The notes under the pieces: generated by a model | What the model was told of the DNA's origin: nothing | Database searches by the model: none | The model's input: the letters and a program-made list of their open reading frames with translations, nothing else | Part shown: piece by piece, positions 53,037 to 61,163 of the stretch | How the letters are laid out: every line of letters begins with the position of its first letter | Numbering within the stretch: the stretch's first letter is position 1 | Program-made: the position numbers and the translations under genes | Source of the DNA: JACVRW01 sp963803245 | GTDB taxonomy: Bacteria; Actinomycetota; Thermoleophilia; Solirubrobacterales; Thermoleophilaceae | Length of the DNA stretch: 64,000 bases | Direction of reading: 5' to 3' | Assembly: GCA_963803245.1 (NCBI GenBank) | Contig: CAWDLI010000013.1 | Span: forward strand, 25,081 to 89,080

Positions 53037-54031
53037 CACTCGCACTGGCTGCGGCGCTCGCGCCTGCCTCGGCGTCCGCCGCGATCACCCAGCCGCCGCA
53101 GCCCAAGTCGGGGCCGGGCGGCAGCGACTACACCCATCACGGCTGGCGTGTGAGCGCGGGCGGCACGGGCTACGACGCCTGGTTCGTGTTCGAACCGGTC
53201 CGGCCGCGGCCGCGCACCGCGCCGCTCGCCGTCGTCATGCACGGCTACGGCGAGTACGCCGGCTACAACCAGCTGTACGAGTTCGTGCGGCACACGGTGC
53301 GGAAGGGGAGCATCGTTATCTACCCGCGCTGGCAGACCAACATCGCGACGCCGTGCCCGGGGCCGATCAACATCGAGCCGTGCATGAAGTCGTCGCTGCG
53401 CGCGATCCGCGGCGGACTGGCGTATCTGCGGGCGCGGCCGAAGAAGCGGGTGCAGCCGGACCTCCGGCGTACCAGCTACTTCGGGTTCTCGTTCGGCGGG
53501 ATCATCACCGCGAACCTCACGAACCGGTATCGCAAGCTTCACCTGCCGAAGCCGCGGGCGATCTGGCTCGAGGACCCGCACGACGGTGCCCTGACCGGGT
53601 TCGACGAGCCCGCCGTGGACGACTCCCTCCGAGGCATCCCGGCGTCCGTGAAGCTCACCTGCCACTCGAGCGCGGAGGGCGTCATCTCCGAGCCCAACAC
53701 GGGCGACGGCAGCTGCAACTCGATCTTTCCGAAGCTCGGCCACATCCCGAATCGCAACAAGGACCTCGTCCTGACCAGCGTGGACGCGCACGGGACCCCG
53801 CCACTCCGGGCCCCGCACGGCGTTTGCGCGGCGGGCAAGGACGGCGCCGACGCCTACGACTGGAACTTCTGCTGGAAGTCCTGGGACGCTTTCCGCAGCT
53901 GTGCCTACGACGGGACCTGGTGCAGGTACGGACTCGGTAACACGAGCCGGCACCGCTCCCACGGCAGGTGGAGCGACGGCGTTCCGATCACCCCGCTGAA
54001 GATCCAGGACGCGGCGCCGATCCGTCCGTGA
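53018..54031 (+). CDS. Secreted alpha/beta hydrolase (start unresolved)
   Basis: An exported alpha/beta hydrolase of about 330 residues. A signal-peptide-like stretch (WALTLALAAALAPASASAA) begins around 53027. AVVMHGYGEYAGYNQLYEFV carries the oxyanion-hole region, and GFSFGGIITANL is the nucleophile elbow (GxSxG). DLVLTSVDAHGTPPLRAPHG fits the later His region. The first canonical start in frame is GTG 52823, deep inside the previous gene; none lies near the signal peptide, so a base may be missing. Substrate unknown. Confidence 0.72.
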   Translation, partial: VRAWALTLALAAALAPASASAAITQPPQPKSGPGGSDYTHHGWRVSAGGTGYDAWFVFEPVRPRPRTAPLAVVMHGYGEYAGYNQLYEFVRHTVRKGSIVIYPRWQTNIATPCPGPINIEPCMKSSLRAIRGGLAYLRARPKKRVQPDLRRTSYFGFSFGGIITANLTNRYRKLHLPKPRAIWLEDPHDGALTGFDEPAVDDSLRGIPASVKLTCHSSAEGVISEPNTGDGSCNSIFPKLGHIPNRNKDLVLTSVDAHGTPPLRAPHGVCAAGKDGADAYDWNFCWKSWDAFRSCAYDGTWCRYGLGNTSRHRSHGRWSDGVPITPLKIQDAAPIRP

Positions 54032-54049
54032 ACAGGCGACCGGACTCCC

Positions 54050-54895
54050 CTAGAGGTCCGCGCCTTCGGTCGTGGGGTGAAACGCCTGCGTCTCGAGGAC
54101 GCCTCCGCGGCGGACGATCGCGGCAGTGGCTTGAGGAATCTCGTGCCACACGCCGGGCAGGTCGGAGAACGGCTCCGAGACGATCAGCCGGTCATCCTCG
54201 GTGAGGCGCTGGAAGCGCGCGTTATCGGGATAGAGGTGTCTGATCGCGTCCGCGTCCGCCGAGGCGAACAGCGAGCGCGCTTCACCGCCGCTGGCATAGC
54301 GAACCGCGTACAGGCTCTCGCCATCCGACACGCCAAAGCTCGCCTGGACGGCGTTCGCGACGCCGTGCCGATGGCCCGTCTCCTCGATCAGGCCGACGGT
54401 TTGCTCGAGCGCGCCGATCGGATTCTCCTCGAGCCCGAAGGTCAGCGCGAGGTGGAAGACGACCTCGGTGTCGGTCGAACCCTGCACGTCGGCGAACAGC
54501 TCAGGGTCGATCGCGAGCATCAGATCCCGACGAAGCAGGTGAAAGTCGGCGATGAAGCCGTTGTGCACGAACAGCCAGTTGCCACGGCGGAACGGGTGGC
54601 AGTTGGTCTCCTGGACCGGCGACCCGATCGCGGCCCGCACGTGTGTCATGAACAGCGGCGACTCGACATGCGCGGCCAGCTCGCGAAGGTTGGGGTCGCC
54701 CCAGGCGGGCGAGACGCTGCGATAGATCCCCGGTCCCTCCCCGGTCCCGTACCAGCCGAGCCCGAACCCGTCGCCGTTGGTGGGCTCCGCCCCCATGCGC
54801 GCATGCAGGCTCTGATCCACGATCCCGTGCGGGCTCTTGAAGAGCAGCTCCTCGATCAGCACCGGCTGGCCGAGCCATGCCATCCAACGACACAT
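54050..54895 (-). CDS. Class II glutamine amidotransferase
   Basis: A 281-residue Ntn-type amidotransferase with the catalytic N-terminal cysteine at position 2 (MCRWMAWLGQPVLIEELLF). GLGWYGTGEGPGIYRS, FMTHVRAAIGSP and NCHPFRRGNWLFVHNGFIADF are the family blocks that bind glutamine. It resembles YafJ and the EgtC amidohydrolase, but no ergothioneine genes are near, so the acyl partner is unknown. It is the last gene of a long minus-strand set. Confidence 0.87.
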   Translation of the reverse strand: MCRWMAWLGQPVLIEELLFKSPHGIVDQSLHARMGAEPTNGDGFGLGWYGTGEGPGIYRSVSPAWGDPNLRELAAHVESPLFMTHVRAAIGSPVQETNCHPFRRGNWLFVHNGFIADFHLLRRDLMLAIDPELFADVQGSTDTEVVFHLALTFGLEENPIGALEQTVGLIEETGHRHGVANAVQASFGVSDGESLYAVRYASGGEARSLFASADADAIRHLYPDNARFQRLTEDDRLIVSEPFSDLPGVWHEIPQATAAIVRRGGVLETQAFHPTTEGADL

Positions 54896-54957
54896 CGGTG
54901 AACCTCCTTCGGGTCTCGGTGGCGGGCCGCGTGCCGAACGCGGCCCGCCACGCCCCG

Positions 54958-55350
54958 CTACGCGAGTGCCTTCGCCTTCAGTGCGTCGAACTCCGCCTGC
55001 GTGATCGCGCCTGAGTCGAGCAGCTCCTTGGCCTTGGCGATGTCGGCGGCCGCTCCGCCGCCCGCGGTGTCGCGCACGTAGTCGTCGAACGCCTGCTGCT
55101 GGCTCTGGGCCTGCTTGATGCTGCGCTCGCGCATCCCGTCGTGCTGGGCGATCAGGTAGATCAACACTCCGAGCCATGGCAGGACGGCGACGAAGATCAC
55201 CCAGGCTGCCTTCGCCCAGCCGCCGATGTCGTGGCGGCGGAAGATGTCGATCAGGACCGTGATCACGATCCAGATCCAGATCACCCAGAAGAAGAAGATG
55301 ATCATGGACCACAGGACGTCCATGAACGGGTAGTCAGCGGCAAACACCAT
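54958..55350 (-). CDS. Membrane protein with PLDc_N and SHOCT domains
   Basis: A 130-residue protein. Two transmembrane helices (DVLWSMIIFFFWVIWIWIVITVLIDIF and AAWVIFVAVLPWLGVLIYLI) form the PLDc_N-type module seen at the start of cardiolipin synthases. A C-terminal SHOCT motif reads ELLDSGAITQAEFDALKAKAL. The linker is Gln-rich and probably coiled. SHOCT proteins commonly act as oligomerisation parts of membrane proteins; the function here is unknown. Confidence 0.8.
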   Translation of the reverse strand: MVFAADYPFMDVLWSMIIFFFWVIWIWIVITVLIDIFRRHDIGGWAKAAWVIFVAVLPWLGVLIYLIAQHDGMRERSIKQAQSQQQAFDDYVRDTAGGGAAADIAKAKELLDSGAITQAEFDALKAKALA

Positions 55351-55427
55351 TTGGGCCAGTTCCCCCTCGATTGACAGCAAGTCCGGTGCGCATAATCGCG
55401 CATCGCCCGGGGTACCGCTTTCGCGCT

Positions 55428-56567
55428 CTAGCGCGGCGGCAGAGACGGCGCCCGAAGGAGCGCACGGCGGACGGCGAAGTAGGCGGGCTTCGGCCTCCGG
55501 GCTGCGCTGAAGAGCGTCGGCGCGAGGTCGCCTCGCCGGAAGAGGTCGCTCAGCCAGGACCTGCCGTCGTGGAGGTTCCAGAAGGTCAGGCCCGTGCAGC
55601 GACGGAACGCACGGCACGCGGTCACGAGCGTGCGGATCCGCCGCGCTTGCTCGGCGAGACGGTCCTGCGTCTCGGGGAAGATCGGAGCATCGATCTCGGT
55701 GAAGGAGACCTCGAGGCCGAGCGCCGTCAGCCTCCTCAGGGTTCTACGCACCAATTTCGCGTTCGGCGCCGTCGGCTGGAGAAGGCTCGTGAACAGGTGC
55801 CCCTGGAGGCCGACCTCGTCGATCGGGACGCGCCGGGCCACCAGCGAGCGGGCCAGCTTCACGAGCGCGTCGGCCTTGCCCGGGTCGGTCTCAGTGAAGA
55901 TCTCGTTCAACACCAGCCGGGCGCGCGGGGCGGCCCGGTTGGCGATCCGAAACGTCTCGGCGATGTAGTCGCGGCCGAGGACGCGGCTGAAGTGGTTCTC
56001 CTGAATGGCGGCGGTGTCGCCGACGTAGCTCAGCGGCTCGTTGACCACGATCCAGCGGTGGATGCTGCTCCCGTAGCGGCGGGTGATCGTGCGGAGATGC
56101 CGCGCCATCACCGCTCTCAGTCGCCGGGGGTCGGAGATCCGCTTCACCCACGCCGGCGTGCTCTGGTAGAGGATCTGGTCCCACACGAAATGGGTCGCCG
56201 TGAGGCGGAGACCGTTGCGTCGGGCCCAGGCGATCGTGCGGTCGGCGCCTCTGAAGTCCCAGCGGCCGGGAGCCGGATGAACGACGCGCCATTGCAGCGA
56301 GTTCTCGAGCGTTACGGAGTCGAACTCGCGGGCCGTGAGACGGTCGTCAGCCCGGACGCCGGCTTCGGTGCCCACCCCGACGCGCAAACCCGCTTGGCGC
56401 GCCGCGCACCGAAGCGTCGCCCGGCTGTCGTGGCACGGGTGCTGAGCCGGCTTGGCGGCAGTAGCCGCGTCGGCAGGCGCAGCCCCAGGTCCAGCGCCAC
56501 CAAAGAGGGCTACCAGCAGGGCGACGGGCAACAAGCGATACATCTGGGCGGGCGATGCTACCCGCAT
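55428..56567 (-). CDS. Secreted GH10 endo-1,4-beta-xylanase
   Basis: A 379-residue exported enzyme. A signal peptide (MYRLLPVALLVALFGGAGPGAAPADA) begins at residue 9. GH10 features are SVTLENSLQW, THFVWDQIL, the acid/base Glu in WIVVNEPLSYVGD, GLQGHLFTSL and the nucleophile Glu in VSFTEIDAP. WNLHDGRSWL is the usual C-terminal active-site tryptophan region. No carbohydrate-binding module is attached. ATG 56567 lies 1 nt after the stop of the small SHOCT gene, so the two are coupled; ATG 56543 is an alternative start. Confidence 0.88.
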   Translation of the reverse strand: MRVASPAQMYRLLPVALLVALFGGAGPGAAPADAATAAKPAQHPCHDSRATLRCAARQAGLRVGVGTEAGVRADDRLTAREFDSVTLENSLQWRVVHPAPGRWDFRGADRTIAWARRNGLRLTATHFVWDQILYQSTPAWVKRISDPRRLRAVMARHLRTITRRYGSSIHRWIVVNEPLSYVGDTAAIQENHFSRVLGRDYIAETFRIANRAAPRARLVLNEIFTETDPGKADALVKLARSLVARRVPIDEVGLQGHLFTSLLQPTAPNAKLVRRTLRRLTALGLEVSFTEIDAPIFPETQDRLAEQARRIRTLVTACRAFRRCTGLTFWNLHDGRSWLSDLFRRGDLAPTLFSAARRPKPAYFAVRRALLRAPSLPPR

Positions 56568-56568
56568 G

Positions 56569-56886
56569 TCAGGCGCGCAGATCAGCGCGGAGCGATTCGA
56601 ACTCCGCGTCGGTGACGACACCGCGCGCATGCAGCTCGGTGAGCTCCCGGAGCGTGCCCGCCGGGTCAGCCGGCGCCGGGTCGCGACCAGCCGCCGGGTT
56701 GCGGTGGGCTGGGTGCCGTGCCGTGGGAATCGCCGCAGCGACGGTCTGCTCGGCCCAGCGCCCGCCCTGACGCCCAACCACCCAAGCGCCGATCGTGTCG
56801 GTGCGACCCGTCACCGCCGCTGTGCGCATCATGTGGCTGAGCAGGGCCACCGGGGCGACGGTATGCGTCGTCCTCCACTCGGTCAA
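56569..56886 (-). CDS. Small SHOCT-domain protein
   Basis: A 105-residue protein starting at TTG 56886. The C-terminal 27 residues form a SHOCT motif (LRELTELHARGVVTDAEFESLRADL). The N-terminal 60 residues contain GRTDTIGAWVVGRQGGRWAEQTVAAAI, of unknown fold, and no clear membrane helix. It is packed between an MFS gene and the xylanase gene. Another SHOCT protein lies 1.6 kb downstream. Confidence 0.7.
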   Translation of the reverse strand: MTEWRTTHTVAPVALLSHMMRTAAVTGRTDTIGAWVVGRQGGRWAEQTVAAAIPTARHPAHRNPAAGRDPAPADPAGTLRELTELHARGVVTDAEFESLRADLRA

Positions 56887-56910
56887 GCGGCCGAGAGGAT
56901 CTCGGGCCGC

Positions 56911-58557
56911 CTAGCCCGGGAGGGCGTCCAGGATGCCTTCGAGCGAGCGCGGGTTCACTCCGTACTTCCGCTCGTAGGCCTCTGCCTCTGCGTCGTCGGC
57001 GATGGCCAGCACGAGCTCCTCGCGGGAGGAGCCGTTGTCGCAGGCCACCCGGTCCAGCTGCTCCAGCGCTCGGTCTTGGAGAAAGCCGGTCAGGCCGCCG
57101 CTGTCGGGTGAGTCGCGCTCGCCGCAGGGATCGGCGATCGTCACCGATTCCGGGCCGATGACCGACCGCGTCAGCCCGTATGCCGCCGGGGCGAGGAGGG
57201 CGACAGCCAGCGCCGACGCAAGCGTTCCGAGCCTGAACGGCGGGCCCTGAGAGAACACGAGGGCCGCGGCTCCCAGGAGCGCCAGGCCGCCTGTGATGAG
57301 GAACGCCGGCTTGAACGCGCGAGCCACGGCGGTTACGAGCACGTCGTCCGCGCGCTGCCCCAGGGTCTCGTAGGCGTCCGCGTCGTCGCCGGAGAATCTG
57401 TCGCGATTGTCCGCGACAGCGGCGCGCAGCGCGTTGCGCGGCTCGCGCGCCTCGACGCTGGCCAGCAGGTCCGGGGCCAGGCTGATCTTGTCCTGTGGGG
57501 CGAGCGGGGCGTCGAGCACTATCGCGACGCCCTGCAGGCGGGCGTGCTCGACCGTGCTGTCGAGCCGATTGGCCGCGACGGGCGCGATCAGGACGAGAGC
57601 CAACACAATCCCCGCGTGGCGAATGGTGAGCAGCGCGGCGGCGTCCCGGGCGCTGCGTTCGGGTAGCAGCTCTCCGCCAAGCGCCGGCAGGGACAGGCCC
57701 ATCCCGAGTCCAGCCAGGAGCTGGGGTGGCAGGGTCCACAGCGGGTTGGCCCCGGGTAGCCACGCCAGCGCCAGCACGCCGGCTCCCACAAGCAGACAAC
57801 CCGCTGCGGAGCGGGAGACGGCGTCCCCTCGCGAAACACGCGACCCGATCAAGGCCCCTGCCGGCAGGGCCGTCACCGCCGCGGCGGCCGCAAGCGGCGC
57901 CTCGTTCCAGCCGGCCACGAGCAGCAGGATGAGCAGGAACAGCACGCCGGTGAGGGCCGCGGACACGAGTGCCAGGGCGAGGGCGGGACCTGGATCGGGC
58001 AGCGGACGTGAGGGGATCTCGCGGTCGCGGGCCACCGCGGGAGTGACCACGCACGCGCCCGCGCCGATGAGGGCCAATGGCACCTGGACGATGAAGATCG
58101 CGCGCCAGTCGAAGGCCTGGGTGAGCGCGCCACCCAGTGCGGGGCCGACTGCGGACCCGAGCACCGCAGCCCCGACCCACAGTTTGCGCTGGGGTGCAGC
58201 GTTCGCGTGCAGGAGCGCGAAGGCGGCCACCAGACCGCCGGCTCCTCCAACCGCCTGCAGGGCGCGACCCATTAGGAGGGTGGTCACATCGTTCGCCCCG
58301 GCGCACACCAGCGACGCCGCCGCGAAAAGCGCGAACCCGGCCGCGCCCACGGCGCGGTATCCGCAGACCTGCGCCACCCGCCACGCGCCCAGGAGGGTGA
58401 GACACAGAACCAGCGTGTAGACGCCGATCACCGCCGCCACGCCCTCGATCGTGGTGTCGAGCTCGGTGAGCAGCTCGGGGAGCGCCAGCGTGACGATCGA
58501 AGCGTCGGCCAGCGCCAGCCCGGCGGCGGCCGCAAGGGCGACCGGCCTCGCCCTCAC
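56911..58557 (-). CDS. MFS efflux transporter (DHA2/EmrB-like)
   Basis: A 548-residue membrane transporter with about 13-14 predicted helices, typical of the drug:proton antiporter-2 group. LADASIVTLALPEL matches motif D1, GRALQAVGGAGGLVAAFALLHA is the motif C-like region, and LGSAVGPALGGALTQAFDWRAIF is the G-x-x-x-G-P-x-x-G-G helix. The C-terminal 100 residues are soluble and acidic, an extension the family usually lacks. It follows the FMN dehydrogenase genes by 27 nt. The substrate is unknown. Confidence 0.87.
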   Translation of the reverse strand: MRARPVALAAAAGLALADASIVTLALPELLTELDTTIEGVAAVIGVYTLVLCLTLLGAWRVAQVCGYRAVGAAGFALFAAASLVCAGANDVTTLLMGRALQAVGGAGGLVAAFALLHANAAPQRKLWVGAAVLGSAVGPALGGALTQAFDWRAIFIVQVPLALIGAGACVVTPAVARDREIPSRPLPDPGPALALALVSAALTGVLFLLILLLVAGWNEAPLAAAAAVTALPAGALIGSRVSRGDAVSRSAAGCLLVGAGVLALAWLPGANPLWTLPPQLLAGLGMGLSLPALGGELLPERSARDAAALLTIRHAGIVLALVLIAPVAANRLDSTVEHARLQGVAIVLDAPLAPQDKISLAPDLLASVEAREPRNALRAAVADNRDRFSGDDADAYETLGQRADDVLVTAVARAFKPAFLITGGLALLGAAALVFSQGPPFRLGTLASALAVALLAPAAYGLTRSVIGPESVTIADPCGERDSPDSGGLTGFLQDRALEQLDRVACDNGSSREELVLAIADDAEAEAYERKYGVNPRSLEGILDALPG

Positions 58558-58584
58558 GCGTGCACGCTGGTCACGGGGGGCGGG

Positions 58585-59724
58585 TCAGGCCCGGATGCGG
58601 GCGAGGTCGGCGCGGCTGAGCTTGCGGTGGCTCCGATAGCCGGCGTTGGCGAGGGTGAGGTCGAACTCGGCAAGCAGTGTCCGCATGACGTGGCGCACGC
58701 CCGCCTGTCCGTCCAGGGCGAGGCCGTAGACGTAGGGGCGGCCGACGAGCACCGCGTCCGCGCCGAGGGCGAGCGCCTTGTAGGCGTCCGTGCCGGTTCG
58801 AACGCCCGAATCGAACAGGACGGGGAGCCGGCCGCCCACCGCCTCGACGATCCCCGGCAGGGCGTGGACCGACCCAACCGCCGGGTCTTCCCGACGGCCG
58901 GCGTGGTTGGAGACCACTAAGCCGTCGAAGCGGCGCCTGGCCGCGAGCTTCGCCACCTTTGCGGTTCGGACTCCCAGCAGGAGGATCGGGGCGTCCCAAA
59001 TCCTGCGGATCCGGCGCAGGGGCATCCAACTTTGCCCGGGGCGAGGGGGCGTGATCAACAGATGCGTGTACCCGACGGCGCGGGCGCGCCGCAGCGAGCC
59101 TGCGTTCAGATCGCCGTCCCTGGGCCAGTCCATCTGGTACCAGCGCGGTCCCGTGCCGTTCGCGGCGGCGACCTCCTCGATGGAATAGCCGGCCCGTGCC
59201 GACTGGATGTACGTGAGCTCGAGGTCCGCGGCGGCGCGGGCGCTGGCCAACTCCCCCTCTGGATGAGCCAGTCTCTGGCGCCCGACCGGCGCGAAGATGA
59301 CCGGCGCCGGCATGCGCGTGCCGAGGATGGTCGTGGACACGTCGCGCTCGGCCCTGTCGATGAACATCCGCGGGATGATCCGCCAGCCCCGAAACGCTCT
59401 TGCATTCGCGCGTGCGGCCTCCGCGCCTCCCGCCGCGGCGAGGAAGTACTCCCGAGCCCGGCGGTCGAGCACCCGAGCCGCTCGGGCCTCGAGCTTGGAG
59501 AGATTGGTGGTGATCTCCGGGAGCTGCCCCTGAGTCATTCCCCTGAGGTAGATCTCCGATTGGTACGTGTAATAAGAGGAGGGCGCGGCCGGCGGGCTCG
59601 CCCCGGCGGATCGCGGAATCCCGGGTGCGGTGCGGTCGTCGGCGATCGCGCCGGGGACCAGCACGGTGGTGGCGGCCACCGAGCCGACCGATCCGATGAA
59701 CTGGCGACGGGTGTGCTGAGCCAT
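58585..59724 (-). CDS. Tat-exported FMN 2-hydroxy-acid dehydrogenase paralogue with internal deletion
   Basis: A 379-residue protein. The twin-arginine signal HTRRQFIGSVGSVAATTVLVPG occupies residues 4-25. The rest is the FMN-dependent alpha-hydroxy-acid dehydrogenase fold (VIFAPVGRQRLAHPEGELASARAAADL, GPRWYQMDWPRD, SNHAGRRED with the catalytic-base His at about 274, DSGVRTGTDAYKALALGADAVLVGRP). Against the upstream paralogue it lacks about 57 residues (after HLLIT), and the FMN-contacting Lys of PILLKG is Leu. Normal catalysis is therefore doubtful. The gene is 16 nt after its paralogue. Confidence 0.82.
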   Translation of the reverse strand: MAQHTRRQFIGSVGSVAATTVLVPGAIADDRTAPGIPRSAGASPPAAPSSYYTYQSEIYLRGMTQGQLPEITTNLSKLEARAARVLDRRAREYFLAAAGGAEAARANARAFRGWRIIPRMFIDRAERDVSTTILGTRMPAPVIFAPVGRQRLAHPEGELASARAAADLELTYIQSARAGYSIEEVAAANGTGPRWYQMDWPRDGDLNAGSLRRARAVGYTHLLITPPRPGQSWMPLRRIRRIWDAPILLLGVRTAKVAKLAARRRFDGLVVSNHAGRREDPAVGSVHALPGIVEAVGGRLPVLFDSGVRTGTDAYKALALGADAVLVGRPYVYGLALDGQAGVRHVMRTLLAEFDLTLANAGYRSHRKLSRADLARIRA

Positions 59725-59740
59725 GCGCGCGGCCTCTCGC

Positions 59741-60865
59741 TCAGCGAACCCTGGCCAGTGAGGCCCGGCTTAGCTGTCGGTGACTCCTGTACCCGTTCCT
59801 CGCGAGGGTGCGGTCCAATTCGGCCAGCAGAATGCGCATCACACGCGCGACGCCCGGCTCCCCGTCGAGGGCCAGCCCATAGAGGTAGGGACGGCCGATG
59901 AGGACGGCGTCGGCGCCGAGTGCGAGCGCCTTGTAGGCGTCGACGCCGGTGCGGATCCCGGAATCGAACAGAACGGCGAGCCGATCGCCGACCGCCTCCA
60001 CGATCGGGGGCAGGGCGTCGAGCGACGCCAGCGCGCCGTCGACCTGGCGGCCGCCGTGATTCGAGACCACGATTCCGTCGATGCGGTGCCTCGCCGCGAG
60101 CTTCGCGTCCCGGACGCTCTGGATTCCCTTCAGCAGGATCGGACCGTCCCAGTTCCTGCGAATCAGTGGCAGCTGCTTCCAGCTCAGGCCAGGGTTCTGG
60201 AACAGGGTCGCAAAGGTGATGCCGGCGGCCACGGGGTCCTGGGCCGCGGGCACGCTCAGACGCCGGTTGAAGACCGGGTCGCTGGTGTAGTTGGCTATGC
60301 CGCGATTCTCGAGAAACGGCGAGTAGCCGCGGTCCAGATCGAGTGGTCGCCACCCCAGCTGAGTCGTGTCGAGCGTGATCACGAGGTGCGTGTACCCGGC
60401 CGCGCGAGCACGTCGCAGGAAGCTCACTGTCAGCTCGTCGTCGCGCGGCCAGTAGAGCTGGTACCAACGCGATCCCTCGCCGTTGGCCGCAGCCACCTCT
60501 TCCATGGAGTAGGCGGCCTGAGTGGAGTGGATGTACGTGAGCTCGAGGTCCGCGGCGGCGCGGGCACTGGCCAGATCACCTTCCGGGTGCGCCAGCGTCT
60601 GCACGCCGACGGGTGCGAACAGAACCGGGGCGCGCATGCGGGTACCGAGAACGGTCGTCGACAGATCGCGGGCCGGGCGGTTGCCCCTCCTGCGCCGTTT
60701 GATCCGCCACTGCCGGAAGGCCCTCGCGTTCGAGCGCATGGTCTCGCGATTGCCGGCGCCGGCCAGGATGTACGCCAGAGGCTCCGGCTCCAGCACCTGG
60801 GCAGCCCGGTCCTCCAACTGCGAAAGATCCTCGGGGATCTCCCCCGCGCCCGCCGTGTGGATCAC
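59741..60865 (-). CDS. FMN-dependent 2-hydroxy-acid dehydrogenase/oxidase (lactate oxidase type)
   Basis: A 374-residue flavoenzyme that oxidises 2-hydroxy acids such as lactate to 2-oxo acids. All key positions look intact: APVLFAPVGVQTLAHPEGD, the loop VITLDTTQLGWRPLDLDRGY, FMN-contacting Lys in PILLKGIQS (about 246), catalytic His in VSNHGGRQVDG (about 270) and DSGIRTGVDAYKALALGADAVLIGRP (301-326). It lacks a signal peptide, so it is cytoplasmic. GTG 60865 starts the gene. The paralogue and an MFS gene follow on the same strand. Confidence 0.9.
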   Translation of the reverse strand: MIHTAGAGEIPEDLSQLEDRAAQVLEPEPLAYILAGAGNRETMRSNARAFRQWRIKRRRRGNRPARDLSTTVLGTRMRAPVLFAPVGVQTLAHPEGDLASARAAADLELTYIHSTQAAYSMEEVAAANGEGSRWYQLYWPRDDELTVSFLRRARAAGYTHLVITLDTTQLGWRPLDLDRGYSPFLENRGIANYTSDPVFNRRLSVPAAQDPVAAGITFATLFQNPGLSWKQLPLIRRNWDGPILLKGIQSVRDAKLAARHRIDGIVVSNHGGRQVDGALASLDALPPIVEAVGDRLAVLFDSGIRTGVDAYKALALGADAVLIGRPYLYGLALDGEPGVARVMRILLAELDRTLARNGYRSHRQLSRASLARVR

Positions 60866-60974
60866 TGCTGGCCCTTACCGGTGCTCACGCGCGCAACATA
60901 TTGGTTGGCGACAGACCGCCTCACCGGCCAGCCCCCCCCCGCAATCCCGCACGGGGTCTATCGTCCCCGCTGCT

Positions 60975-61048
<74 letters not shown>

Positions 61049-61163
61049 CTCACAAGGGGCGGTTGGGCCTTGCGGCGGTTGATTGGGCGGCTGTAGGGTC
61101 GCGCTGCTCGCCAATCGGCCGGTTGGCATGGACGTTTGCTGGCCCGCATCGTTTGGAGCCCGC

